Assembly: GCA_035541215.1 (NCBI GenBank)
Contig: DATKNV010000032.1
Span: 1-64,000, forward strand
Direction: 5' to 3'
DNA from: DASZHJ01 sp035541215
Lineage (GTDB): Bacteria > Pseudomonadota > Alphaproteobacteria > ATCC43930 > CGMCC-115725
DNA length: 64,000 bases
The notes beneath the pieces are model-generated. The model was given only the letters and a program-made list of their open reading frames with translations. It was not told where the DNA came from and ran no database searches. The first letter of the stretch is position 1, and each line of letters opens with the position of its first letter. This document shows positions 54,768 through 63,728 of this stretch, piece after piece. The position numbers and the translations under genes were made by a program.

Positions 54768-55499
54768 GTGGCGGCGGAATCGAGCCCTCTGCATCAATTC
54801 ACGATCGAGCGCATTGCCGAGATTCACATCGGCGGGCTCGATCTCTCCTTTACCAACTCGGCGCTCTTCATGACGGTGGCGGCCGGCCTCGTCACGTTGA
54901 TCATGCTGCTGGCATCGCGCGGAGGAAGCGACATTCCGGGGCGGCTCCAGTCCTTCGCGGAGATGCTCTACGACTTCATCGCCAACATGCTCGAGGAGAA
55001 CGTGGGCGAGGAGGGACGGCGGTACTTCCCCTTCCTCTTCACGCTCTTCACCTTCGTCCTCTTCGGCAATCTCCTGGGGATGATCCCCTACAGTTTCACC
55101 TTCACCAGCCACATCGTCGTGACCTTCGCGATGGCGGCGACGGTGTTCGTGGGCGTGACGCTCATCGGGATCTTCCGGCACGGCTTCCACTTCCTGAGCT
55201 TCTTCGTGCCGCACGGTGTACCAAAGCCGCTGCTGCTGCTGCTGGTGCCGATCGAGATCCTCTCCTACTTCATCCGCCCCTTCACGCTGGCGATCCGGCT
55301 CTTTGCGAACATGGTCGCGGGCCACACCATGCTCGTGATCTTCGCGGGCTTCGTGGGATCGCTGGGCGTCTTCTTCTTCGCGCCGATCGTGATGGATGCG
55401 GCGATCGTCCTGCTGGAATTCCTGGTGGCGGCGCTGCAAGCCTACGTCTTCACCATCCTGTCCTGCCTCTACCTCAAGGACGCGATACACCTGCACTGA
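54768..55499 (+). CDS. atpB: ATP synthase F0 subunit a
   Basis: A 243-residue integral membrane stator subunit of the proton channel. The essential Arg is in RPFTLAIRLFANMVAGHTML, and LIPYSFTFTSH and the C-terminal helices are typical. The GTG start at 54768 lies directly after the atpI stop. It works with atpE and the two b-type subunits that follow. Confidence 0.96.
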   Translation: MAAESSPLHQFTIERIAEIHIGGLDLSFTNSALFMTVAAGLVTLIMLLASRGGSDIPGRLQSFAEMLYDFIANMLEENVGEEGRRYFPFLFTLFTFVLFGNLLGMIPYSFTFTSHIVVTFAMAATVFVGVTLIGIFRHGFHFLSFFVPHGVPKPLLLLLVPIEILSYFIRPFTLAIRLFANMVAGHTMLVIFAGFVGSLGVFFFAPIVMDAAIVLLEFLVAALQAYVFTILSCLYLKDAIHLH

Positions 55500-55550
55500 G
55501 CGGCGGAGCGCCGCCATCCCCATTCCCATTCCAACGAGAGGATCTTCCCC

Positions 55551-55772
55551 ATGGACATCGCAGCGGCAAAAATGATCGGCGCGGGCCTCGCCTGCATCGC
55601 GCTGGTGGGCGCCGGTATCGGCATCGGCAACGTCTTCTCCTCCCTCATCAACTCGCTCGCGCGCAATCCTTCGGCGCAGGTGACGACCTGGGCGTTCCTG
55701 GGCTTCGCGCTTGCCGAGGCGACGGGCCTCTTCGGCCTGCTGATCGCCTTCATGATCCTGTTCGCGTTCTGA
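55551..55772 (+). CDS. atpE: ATP synthase F0 subunit c
   Basis: A 73-residue proteolipid forming the rotor ring. Two helices flank the polar RNPS loop. The Gly-rich GAGIGIG of helix 1 and the proton-binding Glu in ALAEATGLFGLL of helix 2 are present. A GAGAGGA ribosome-binding site lies upstream of the ATG at 55551. Confidence 0.97.
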   Translation: MDIAAAKMIGAGLACIALVGAGIGIGNVFSSLINSLARNPSAQVTTWAFLGFALAEATGLFGLLIAFMILFAF

Positions 55773-55816
55773 GGCAGCGCCGGCTGGGCTCTCGGGCCGC
55801 CGGCGCGGAGCGCGCG

Positions 55817-56407
55817 ATGCGTCACCTCGTCCCCGCGAAACTCCCCACGCAAGCCCTCGGGCTAGCGGCGGCGCTGCTTGCGCCCTCGCCTCCCGCCTTC
55901 GGGGCGGAAGGGGGGATGCCGCAGCTCGACTCCTCGACCTTCGTCTCGCAGGTCTTCTGGCTCGCGGTCATCTTCATCGTGCTCTACCTGCTAATGGCGC
56001 GCGTGGCGCTGCCGCGGTTGAGCGCGCTGATGGCCCGGCGCAAGACGCGGATCGACGGGGATCTCGAGCGCGCGTCGAAGATGAAGGCGGAAGCCGATGC
56101 GGTGATGGCCGCCTATCAGCGCGCGCTCGCGGATGCGCGCAACGAGGCGCAGGCGACCGTCAAGGAGGCGATCGACCGCTTCAACGCGGAGGCCTCCGAG
56201 CGTCAGCGCGCGGCCGGCGAGAAGCTCGCCGCGGAGACTTCGGCGGCCGAGGCCCGGATCGCCGAGGCAAAGACCGCCGCGCTCGCCAACCTCCGCGGCG
56301 TCGCGATCGACGTCGCGCGCGCCACCGCGCGGAAGCTCACCGGCGCCGACGTCGACGACGCGCGCGCTGCCGCCGCGGTCGACCGCGTGATGAAGGAGCG
56401 CGGCTGA
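55817..56407 (+). CDS. atpF': ATP synthase F0 subunit b'
   Basis: A 196-residue b'-type peripheral stalk subunit. A hydrophobic, Ala-rich N-terminal extension (1-33) precedes one membrane helix (QVFWLAVIFIVLYLLM, about 51-66) and a long alpha-helical, Glu/Lys/Ala-rich stalk. Its stop overlaps the start of the second b gene (TGATG, 56405-56409), showing the duplicated b/b' pair of alphaproteobacteria. Confidence 0.93.
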   Translation: MRHLVPAKLPTQALGLAAALLAPSPPAFGAEGGMPQLDSSTFVSQVFWLAVIFIVLYLLMARVALPRLSALMARRKTRIDGDLERASKMKAEADAVMAAYQRALADARNEAQATVKEAIDRFNAEASERQRAAGEKLAAETSAAEARIAEAKTAALANLRGVAIDVARATARKLTGADVDDARAAAAVDRVMKERG

Positions 56408-56901
56408 TGCTCGATCTTTTCCGCCACGACCCCGAGCTCGCGGTCGCCATCGCCTTCGTCCTCGCGATCGCGCTCGTCGGAAAGAAGGCCTGGAAGGCGG
56501 TCACGGGCATGCTCGACGCCCGCTCCGCCAAGATCGCCGGCGAGATCGAGGAGGCGGAGCGGCTGCGCGACGAGGCGCAGCGCGCACTCGCGGAGGTGCA
56601 GCGCCTGCAGCGCGACGCGCAGCAGGAAGCCGCCGCCATCATCGCCCACGCCAAGGAAGAGGCTGAGCGCAACGTCGAGCGCGCGAAGCGCGACCTTGCC
56701 GCCGCGCTGGAGCGCCGCGAGCGACTCGCCGCCGAGAAGCTCGCCCTCGCCGAGAGCAAGGCGCTCGCGGAGGTGCGCAACGCCGCCGTCGACATCGCCA
56801 TCGGCGCCGCCCGCGAGGTGATCGCCGCCGGCATGAGCGACACCCAAGCGAGCGCCCTCGTCGACGGCGCGATCGCCGACCTGCCCCAGCGGCTGCATTG
56901 A
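56407..56901 (+). CDS. atpF: ATP synthase F0 subunit b
   Basis: A 164-residue b-type stalk subunit: an N-terminal membrane helix (LAVAIAFVLAIALV, about 11-24) and a long coiled-coil helix rich in Glu/Arg/Ala. It is the last gene of the operon. The F1 genes are not in the window, as is usual in this group, where the F0 and F1 operons are separate. Palindromic repeats follow. Confidence 0.95.
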   Translation: MLDLFRHDPELAVAIAFVLAIALVGKKAWKAVTGMLDARSAKIAGEIEEAERLRDEAQRALAEVQRLQRDAQQEAAAIIAHAKEEAERNVERAKRDLAAALERRERLAAEKLALAESKALAEVRNAAVDIAIGAAREVIAAGMSDTQASALVDGAIADLPQRLH

Positions 56902-56906
56902 TTTCT

Positions 56907-56987
56907 CCCTCTCCCCAACGGGGAGAGGGCCGGGGCGAGGGGGCGGCGCGCTCCGCCCCTCACCTAACCTCTCCCCGAGGGGAGAGG
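56907..56987. repeat. Two palindromic CCCTCTCCCC-type repeats
   Basis: CCCTCTCCCC-AAC-GGGGAGAGGG (56907-56929) and CCTCTCCCC-GA-GGGGAGAGG (56968-56987) lie between the convergent atpF and ald genes. They belong to the same family as 43479-43637 and could serve as a bidirectional terminator region, although no T-runs follow. Confidence 0.8.
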
Positions 56988-56994
56988 GATTCCT

Positions 56995-58113
56995 TCACTC
57001 CCTCAGCGCTTGCTCCGCGTGCATGAAATCGAGACCGAGGTCGCGGGCGACGGCGGGGTGGGTGATCGTGCCGGCGTGGACGTTGAGGCCGCTCATGAGA
57101 TTGCGGTCCTCGCTGAGCGCCTTGCGCCAGCCCTTCGCCGCGAGCGCCTCGACGAAGGGAAGCGTCGCGTTGTTGAGCGCGAAGGTCGAGGTGCGCGCGA
57201 CCGCGCCGGGCATGTTGGTGACGCAGTAGTGGATGACGCCATCGACGACGTAGGTCGGCTGCGCGTGCGTCGTAGGGCGGCTCGTCTCGAAGCAGCCGCC
57301 CTGGTCGATCGAGATGTCCACGAGCACCGAGCCCGGCTTCATCCGCTTGACCATGTCGCGGGTGACGAGCTTCGGCGCCGCCGCGCCCGGCACCAGCACC
57401 GCCCCCACCACGAGATCCGCCGCCAGCACCTCGCGCTCGATGTTCTCGATGGTCGCGAAGAGCGTATGGAGCTGCGAGCCGAATTGCATGTCGAGCTCGT
57501 AGAGCCGGTGCAGCGACTTGTCGATCACGGTGACGTAGGCCTCGAGCCCCATCGCCATGCGCGCGGCGTTGGTGCCGGCGACGCCGCCGCCGAGGATCAC
57601 GACCTTGGCCGCGGCCACACCGGGTACGCCGCCCAAGAGCATGCCCATGCCGCCCTGCTCCTTCTCGAGGCAATGGGCGCCCACCTGGATCGACATCCGG
57701 CCCGCGACCTCGCTCATCGGCGCGAGGAGCGGCAAGCCCCCGCGCTGGTCGGTCACGGTCTCGTAGGCAATCGCGGTGACGCCCCGGCGCATCAGCCCCT
57801 CGGCCTGCGCCTTGTCGGCGGCGAGATGCAGATAGGTGAAGAGCACCTGGTCCTTGCGCAGGAGCGCAATCTCCTGCGGCTGCGGCTCCTTCACCTTCAC
57901 GACGAGCTCGGCTTCTCCGAAGACTGCGGCGGCGTTCGGTACCACCTCGGCGCCGACGGCCTCGTACGCCTCGTCCGGAAAGCCGATGCCCGCGCCGGCG
58001 CCGGTCTCGACCGCGACGCGATGGCCCTTGTGGATGAGCTCGCGCGCGCTGCCGGGCACCAGCCCCACGCGGTACTCGTGGGTCTTGATCTCCTTGGGCA
58101 CTCCGATCCGCAT
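56995..58113 (-). CDS. ald: Alanine dehydrogenase
   Basis: A 372-residue NAD-dependent enzyme that interconverts alanine and pyruvate plus ammonia. It has MRIGVPKEIKTHEYRVGLVP, the catalytic Lys in LVVKVKEPQP, the His in TYLHLAADKAQ, and the Rossmann loop VILGGGVAGTNAARMA. The ATG at 58113 has AAGGGGG 6 bases upstream. It is followed by repeats and lies downstream of the aldolase-like gene on the same strand. Confidence 0.96.
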   Translation of the reverse strand: MRIGVPKEIKTHEYRVGLVPGSARELIHKGHRVAVETGAGAGIGFPDEAYEAVGAEVVPNAAAVFGEAELVVKVKEPQPQEIALLRKDQVLFTYLHLAADKAQAEGLMRRGVTAIAYETVTDQRGGLPLLAPMSEVAGRMSIQVGAHCLEKEQGGMGMLLGGVPGVAAAKVVILGGGVAGTNAARMAMGLEAYVTVIDKSLHRLYELDMQFGSQLHTLFATIENIEREVLAADLVVGAVLVPGAAAPKLVTRDMVKRMKPGSVLVDISIDQGGCFETSRPTTHAQPTYVVDGVIHYCVTNMPGAVARTSTFALNNATLPFVEALAAKGWRKALSEDRNLMSGLNVHAGTITHPAVARDLGLDFMHAEQALRE

Positions 58114-58161
58114 GCTACCCCCTTCACTCGCCCGCGCGATCGAGACGATCGCAGGACGCGC

Positions 58162-58923
58162 CTATTGCCGGAAGCTCGGGTCCTTCGCGTCGAGAAGCCG
58201 CAGCAGTGCCGGCCACTCGCGCTCGCCGCGGGGGCCGTAGGATTCGAACTGCTGCGCGGTGTGCTCGGCGACCTCCTCGGAGAGAACCTTGACGGTGCCG
58301 CCGGAGGCCATCGTATCCATCTGGATGCGGCAGGACTGCTCCAGATAGTACATGAGCGAGAAGGCCTCCGGCACCGTCCGACCCGCAGTGAGGAGGCCGT
58401 GATTGCGGAGGATCATCGTGTGCTTCGAGCCGAGATCGCGCACGAGGCGCTCGCGCTCGTCGAAATCGTCGGCGACGCCCTCGTAGTCGTGATATGCCAC
58501 GCGGTTGTGATAGGCCGCGGAGAATTGATTGAGCGAGAGCAGCCCCTCCTCGAGACAGGAGACCGCGACGCCGGAGCGCGTGTGAGTGTGCAGCACGCAA
58601 TTCACGTCCGGCCGCGCACCCAGCACGGCGCTGTGGATCACGAACCCCGCACGATTGACCTGATAGGCGGTCGGGTCCACCGGCCGAGCGTCCATGCCCA
58701 TCTTGACCAGGCTCGAGGCAGTGATCTCGTGGAACATCAGCCCGTAGGGATTGAGGAAGAATTGATCGGGCCGCCCCGGCACCCGCGCGGAGATGTGCGT
58801 GAAGACGAGGTCGTCCATGCCGAAATGAGCGATCAGCCGATAGCAGGCAGCGAGGCTGACGCGTACGTCGCGCTCGCTGACGCGCTCAGGGCTCTGGACG
58901 GATTTCAGCACGACCTGCGACAT
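58162..58923 (-). CDS. Class II aldolase/adducin family protein
   Basis: A 253-residue protein with the aldolase-II fold: zinc ligands in VLHTHTRSGVAVS (two His) and LRNHGLLTAGRTVPEAF (His), plus FTHISARVPG. Members are fuculose-, rhamnulose- or ribulose-phosphate aldolases, or decarboxylase-like enzymes; the substrate is unclear. The ATG at 58923 is preferred; a TTG at 58935 would add 4 residues. It lies 33 bases downstream of the hydroxyglutarate-oxidase-like gene. Confidence 0.88.
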   Translation of the reverse strand: MSQVVLKSVQSPERVSERDVRVSLAACYRLIAHFGMDDLVFTHISARVPGRPDQFFLNPYGLMFHEITASSLVKMGMDARPVDPTAYQVNRAGFVIHSAVLGARPDVNCVLHTHTRSGVAVSCLEEGLLSLNQFSAAYHNRVAYHDYEGVADDFDERERLVRDLGSKHTMILRNHGLLTAGRTVPEAFSLMYYLEQSCRIQMDTMASGGTVKVLSEEVAEHTAQQFESYGPRGEREWPALLRLLDAKDPSFRQ

Positions 58924-58956
58924 CGGCGGCTCCAAGCTGTTTGTCGTCGAGATAGT

Positions 58957-60105
58957 CTAGCCGCCCGCGGCTGCGCGAGCCAGCGGCATGGCCTCGCTCC
59001 CATGGAGGAGATGGAGAACTCGTTCCGCGATCGCGAGCGATGCCGTCAATCCCGGAGATTCTATTCCAAAGAGATTGACGAGGCCGGGAACGCCGTGCGT
59101 CTCGGGCCCTTGGATCGTGAAATCGGCCGCGGGCTCCTTGGGGCTGCTGATCTTGGGGCGCACGCCCGCATAGCCCGGCTGCAAGGCGCCGTCGGGCAGC
59201 GCCGGCCAGTAGGTGCGAATCGCCGCGTAGAACTTTTCGCCGCGGCGGGGATCGACGGTGTAGTCGATGCTATCGATCCATTCGGTATCGGGGCCGAAGC
59301 GCGCCTGACCCGCCATGTCGAGGGTGAGGTGCACGCCCAGCCCCGCCGCTTCCGGCGCGGGATAGATGAGCCGCGTGAACGGCGCTCGGCCGGAGAGGCT
59401 GAAATAGACGCCGCGGCAGTAATACGCGGTCGGAATCGCGGCCTGCGGAATTCCCGCGATCGCGCGCGCAAACGTGGGCGCGTAGAGGCCGGCGCTATTG
59501 ACGAGCAGCTCCGTGCGCAACCGCATCGGCTCCTCGCCGCAGACTTCCAGCAGGAAGCCGCGCTCCTCGACGCGGCCGCTCAGCACCGGCGCGCGAAGCG
59601 CCAGCGCCGCGCCTGCCGCCTCGGCGTCGCCCTGATAGGCCAGCATGAGCGCGTGGCTGTCGACGATCCCCGTCGAGGGCGAGAGAAAGGCCTTGACGCA
59701 GGCGAGGTTGGGCTCGAGCGCCCTCGCCTCGGCCGCGCTCAGCCACTGCAGATCGTCGACGCCGTTGGCGCCTGCCCTGACCCAGACCGATTCGAGGGAT
59801 TTGATCTCCTCGTCGCGGCAGGCCACCAACAGTTTGCCGAGGCGCTTGTGCGCGACGCCATGCTCCGCGCAATAGGCGTAGAGCGCTCGCCGACCCTCGA
59901 CGCAGAGTGCCGCCTTGAGACTATTTTTTGGATAATAGAGACCCGCGTGGATGACCTCGCTGTTGCGCGAGGAGGTATCGGAGCCGATCCAGCGCTCCTT
60001 CTCCAGCACCAGCACCTCGCGGCCCGCCCGCGCCAAGGCACGCGCCACCGCGAGTCCCACCACCCCCGCACCCACCACCACGCATTCGACCGCGGCTTCG
60101 TTCAT
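58957..60105 (-). CDS. FAD-dependent oxidoreductase, L-2-hydroxyglutarate oxidase-like
   Basis: A 382-residue DAO-fold flavoenzyme: ECVVVGAGVVGLAVARALA for FAD, NSEVIHAGLYYPKNSLKA and LVNSAGLYAPTFA, as in LhgO-type L-2-hydroxyglutarate oxidases, and a C-terminal FGIESPGLTASLAI. It likely oxidises a 2-hydroxy acid and feeds electrons to the quinone pool (inference). The ATG at 60105 has GGAGG close upstream; the open frame to 60171 lacks one. Confidence 0.87.
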   Translation of the reverse strand: MNEAAVECVVVGAGVVGLAVARALARAGREVLVLEKERWIGSDTSSRNSEVIHAGLYYPKNSLKAALCVEGRRALYAYCAEHGVAHKRLGKLLVACRDEEIKSLESVWVRAGANGVDDLQWLSAAEARALEPNLACVKAFLSPSTGIVDSHALMLAYQGDAEAAGAALALRAPVLSGRVEERGFLLEVCGEEPMRLRTELLVNSAGLYAPTFARAIAGIPQAAIPTAYYCRGVYFSLSGRAPFTRLIYPAPEAAGLGVHLTLDMAGQARFGPDTEWIDSIDYTVDPRRGEKFYAAIRTYWPALPDGALQPGYAGVRPKISSPKEPAADFTIQGPETHGVPGLVNLFGIESPGLTASLAIAERVLHLLHGSEAMPLARAAAGG

Positions 60106-60254
60106 CGCGCCTCCGCAGGAATCCCGGGCCATCCTGGTCGATGAGACCGCGCGAAACAAGCACGCGCGCATGGTTGGGTTGCGATCGCCAAGGCTATACG
60201 GCGCAGCCTCCGGCCACTAGCTTCGCCGGGATCGTCGCTTGCCGCGGGAATTCG

Positions 60255-61451
60255 ATGACCGAGACTCACCAGCGCCGCACGGCCTTTCTGCTGGCAATCT
60301 GCCAGGCCTTCTACCTCTCGGCCTCATCGGTCGGGACGGCGTCGAGCGGGCTCGTGGGCGCGGGTCTCGCTCCGACGCCGCTCCTGGCGACGCTCCCCTA
60401 TTCGCTCATCCCCATGACGAACGCCGCCGTCACCGTCCCCGCCTCCTTCCTGATGGCGCGGCTCGGGCGGCGCGTGGGCTTCCTGCTCGGAGGGTTCCTC
60501 GGCGGTCTCGGCGGGCTCCTCTCGGCATGGGCGATCTTCCGGCGCGACTTCGCGATGTTCTGCGTCGGCAATGCGCTCTGGGGCTGCTTCCAGGCGACGG
60601 CGCAGTACTACCGGTTCGCCGCTGCCGACGGGGCGAGCCCGGCCTTCCGCAGCCGCGCGGTCTCCTGGGTGCTCGCGGGCGGCGTCATCGCGGCGGCGAT
60701 CGGGCCGCAGATCGCGGTCTACGCCAAGGATCTCCTCGCCCCCGTGCTCTACGCCGGCTCCTACCTCGCGGTCGCCGCGCTCTCGGCGATCACCATTCTC
60801 ACCCTCGCCTTCCTGGCCATTCCGACACCTTCGCGCGCGGAGCGCGCTGCGGCCGCCGCTGGACGCCCCTTCCGCGAGATCGCGCGCCAGCCCGTCTTCG
60901 TCGCCGCGGTCGCCAACGGCGTCATCGGCTATGCCGTCATGAGCTTCATCATGACGGCAACGCCGCTCGCCGCCGTCGATTGCGGCCATACACCCGCCGA
61001 CGCCTTCGGCATCATCCGCTTCCATCTCATCGGCATGTTCCTGCCGGCATTCTTCACCGGCCACCTCATCCATCGCTTTGGCATTCCCGCGATTGCGCTC
61101 ACGGGGACGGCGATGCTCGTCGTCTGCGGCCTGGTCGCGGTCGCCGGGACGAGCCTCGTCCATTTCTGGATTGCGCTCGCGCTCCTCGGCTTCGGCTGGA
61201 ATTTCATGTTCGTCGCGGGGACCACGCTGCTCACCCACGCCTATCGGCCCGAGGAGCGCGCCAAGGTGCAGGGTATGAACGAGTTCCTGATCGCGGGCTC
61301 GGCCGCGCTCGGCTCCTTCTCCGCGGGCGGCGTCTTCGGCACGCTCGGCTGGAACGCCCTCAATCTCCTGGTGCTGCCGCTCCTCGCGGCGGTCGCGTCG
61401 ATCACGATCTGGTACGCGCTCACCCAACCCGCCGCGCGGGAAGCGGCTTGA
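60255..61451 (+). CDS. Major facilitator superfamily transporter
   Basis: A 398-residue carrier with about 12 hydrophobic helices and the MFS loop motif LMARLGRRVGFLLGGFLGG between helices 2 and 3. The substrate is unknown. The ATG at 60255 starts directly before helix 1. It is divergent from the LhgO-like gene (149-base gap) and convergent with the ABC permease gene (6-base gap). Confidence 0.88.
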   Translation: MTETHQRRTAFLLAICQAFYLSASSVGTASSGLVGAGLAPTPLLATLPYSLIPMTNAAVTVPASFLMARLGRRVGFLLGGFLGGLGGLLSAWAIFRRDFAMFCVGNALWGCFQATAQYYRFAAADGASPAFRSRAVSWVLAGGVIAAAIGPQIAVYAKDLLAPVLYAGSYLAVAALSAITILTLAFLAIPTPSRAERAAAAAGRPFREIARQPVFVAAVANGVIGYAVMSFIMTATPLAAVDCGHTPADAFGIIRFHLIGMFLPAFFTGHLIHRFGIPAIALTGTAMLVVCGLVAVAGTSLVHFWIALALLGFGWNFMFVAGTTLLTHAYRPEERAKVQGMNEFLIAGSAALGSFSAGGVFGTLGWNALNLLVLPLLAAVASITIWYALTQPAAREAA

Positions 61452-61457
61452 AGCGCG

Positions 61458-62591
61458 CTACTTCCGCCCGGTCTTGTGCCGATTGAGCCGGCGCTCCATG
61501 CGCCGCGCGTAGCTCGACATCGCGAAGCAGCAGACGAAGAACATCACCATCGTGAAGACGTAGCCCTCGCGCGCGAAGCCGAGCCAGGCCGGGTCCTTGA
61601 GCGCCTGGTTGATCGCGCCGAGGACATCGAAGAGGCCGATGATGGTGACGAGCGTCGTGTCTTTGAAGAGGTCGACCACGTTGTTGACGATACCGGGCAT
61701 GACGTGGCGGAGCGCCTGCGGCAGGACCACGAAGGCCTGTACCTGCCACCAGCGCAGGCCCACGGAATAGGCGGCTTCCTCCTGTCCCATGGGCACGCCC
61801 TGAAGGCCGCCGCGCACGGTCTCCGCCATATAGGCGCCGTTGAAGAGCACGAGCGCGACCAGGGCGCGGATCAGCCGGTCGATGTGCACGCCATCCGGCA
61901 GGAAGAGCGGGATCATCAGGGCCGAGATGATCAGCACCGCGAGCAGCGGCACTGCGCGCCAGAACTCGATGAAGCAGATCGAGATCGTCTTGACGATCAT
62001 GAGCTCCGAGCGCCGGCCCAGCGCCAGCAGGATCCCCAGCGGAAGCGACCCCGCCACCACCACGAAGGCGACGAGGACGTCGAGCATCAGCCCGCCCCAT
62101 TTCGTGGTGTCGACGTAAGGCAGGCCAAGCACTCCGCCCACGAGGAGCAGCGTCGCCAAGGCCGGAAATACCGTCAGCAGCATCAGGACCCAGAACCCGC
62201 GCCGGCGCGTGCTGTCACGCAGCACGGGAACGCTGAATGCCGCGAGGAGGAGACCCGTGAGGACGACGCGCCAGGTCTCCTCGGGCGGATAATGGCCGTA
62301 GAAGAAGAGCGGCAGGCGCATGCGAATGAAGGTCCAGCACGCGCCCTCGCCCTCGCAGGCGGCTTTGGTCGCGCCGGAGATCGTGGCGTCCGTCACCACC
62401 CAGCGTAAGAGCGGCGGCAGTACCAGAAAGAGGAGACCCAGGACCGCGAGCGTCAACGCGCTGTTCCCGAGCGAGCCGAAGAAATTGCGGCGCAGCCAGT
62501 CGAGCGCGCGAGGAACGAGCCCTTCCACCCGGTCCGGCGCCCGATCGTCGTAGCCGATTCCCGGAGCATATCCCTCGCGCTGGACCGTCAT
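61458..62591 (-). CDS. aapM: Amino-acid ABC transporter permease (AapM-like)
   Basis: A 377-residue inner-membrane permease of a general L-amino-acid uptake system. The C-terminal HisM/GlnP-type domain has the EAA loop (GQEEAAYSVGLRWWQVQAFVVLPQALR), and the longer N-terminal part with a large periplasmic loop (about 65-105) is typical of AapM. The start overlaps the aapQ-like stop (ATGA, 62588-62591). The ATPase gene is not downstream: the next gene is convergent. Confidence 0.9.
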   Translation of the reverse strand: MTVQREGYAPGIGYDDRAPDRVEGLVPRALDWLRRNFFGSLGNSALTLAVLGLLFLVLPPLLRWVVTDATISGATKAACEGEGACWTFIRMRLPLFFYGHYPPEETWRVVLTGLLLAAFSVPVLRDSTRRRGFWVLMLLTVFPALATLLLVGGVLGLPYVDTTKWGGLMLDVLVAFVVVAGSLPLGILLALGRRSELMIVKTISICFIEFWRAVPLLAVLIISALMIPLFLPDGVHIDRLIRALVALVLFNGAYMAETVRGGLQGVPMGQEEAAYSVGLRWWQVQAFVVLPQALRHVMPGIVNNVVDLFKDTTLVTIIGLFDVLGAINQALKDPAWLGFAREGYVFTMVMFFVCCFAMSSYARRMERRLNRHKTGRK

Positions 62592-63703
62592 CGCTCCACC
62601 AGCGCCACGCGGCGGTTGTACCAGTTCATCGTCAGCGAGGTCAGCAGATTGAGCGTGAGGAAGATCGCGACCACGATCGAGATGGTCTCGATCTCCTTCC
62701 CGGCCTGGTTCAGCACGGTGCCCGTGAAGATCGCGAAGAGCTCGGGATAGGCGATGGCGGCGCCGAGCGAGCTGCTCTTGATGATGTTGAGGTACTGGCT
62801 CGTCATCTGCGGCACCATGATCCTGAGCGCCTGCGGCAGGATGACGAGGCCGAGCCGCTGCCAAGAATGGAGGCCGATCGCGAGCGCTGCCTCGTGCTGG
62901 CCCCTGGGAATCGCCTCGATCGAGCCGCGCACGATCTCCGCGATGAACGCGGAGGCGTAAATCGAGATGCCCATCCAGAGCGCCACCAGCTCAGGCGGCA
63001 CTTGCGTCCCGCCCGCGAGATTGAAGCCCTTGAGCTCGGGGTAAGTCAGGTGGTCGACGCCCGCCGCAAAGAAGGCAAGCGCGAGCACCGGCAGCAGCAG
63101 CGCTTTGCGGCCGATGCGCTCCCCGCCGATCCGGAGCCGCCAGACGAAGGGCGTGGCCGCAAGGCAGGCGAGCGCAAGCCACGACAGCCAATCCAGGTCC
63201 GGATCCATGACCGCGTCGGGAATGTAGAGGCCGCGGATGTTGAGCAGAATGCCGCCGGGAAGCGCGATGCTCTGTCGCGGCGACGGCAGCGCCTGCAGCA
63301 CGCCCACGTACCAGAAGATGATCTGCACGAGCTGCGGCGTATTGCGCACGAATTCGATGTAGGCGAGCGCGATGTTGCGCACGAGCCAATTGACGGAGAG
63401 CCGCATGATGCCCACGAGGAGCCCGAGCAGCGTCGCCGTCACGATCGCGAGCACGGAGACCAGCACGGTGTTGAGCAAGCTGACCAGCAGCGCGCGCGCG
63501 TAAGTATTGAAGACCGTCCAGCTAATGAGGTGGAAGGGGATGTCGAAATGCGATTCCTGCTCGAGGAAACCGAAGCCGAAGTGCAGGTTCTTGCGCGCGA
63601 GATTCTCGCCGACGTTTCCGACGATGATCCAGCCGCCCGCCGCCACGGCCAGCAGCAGAAGCCACTGGCCGAGGTAGGCGCGGCGCGACGGGCGCCGGAT
63701 CAT
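62588..63703 (-). CDS. aapQ: Amino-acid ABC transporter permease (AapQ-like)
   Basis: A 371-residue permease partner of the AapM-like protein: LLVSLLNTVLVSVLAIVTATLLG, YIEFVRNTPQLVQI and the EAA loop GQHEAALAIGLHSWQRLGLVILPQALR. The ATG at 63703 has GGAGGGG 8 bases upstream; the open frame to 63841 lies outside the start region. It lies 25 bases after the substrate-binding-protein gene. Confidence 0.9.
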   Translation of the reverse strand: MIRRPSRRAYLGQWLLLLAVAAGGWIIVGNVGENLARKNLHFGFGFLEQESHFDIPFHLISWTVFNTYARALLVSLLNTVLVSVLAIVTATLLGLLVGIMRLSVNWLVRNIALAYIEFVRNTPQLVQIIFWYVGVLQALPSPRQSIALPGGILLNIRGLYIPDAVMDPDLDWLSWLALACLAATPFVWRLRIGGERIGRKALLLPVLALAFFAAGVDHLTYPELKGFNLAGGTQVPPELVALWMGISIYASAFIAEIVRGSIEAIPRGQHEAALAIGLHSWQRLGLVILPQALRIMVPQMTSQYLNIIKSSSLGAAIAYPELFAIFTGTVLNQAGKEIETISIVVAIFLTLNLLTSLTMNWYNRRVALVER

Positions 63704-63728
63704 CCCGACATCCCCTCCCGGTCTCGCT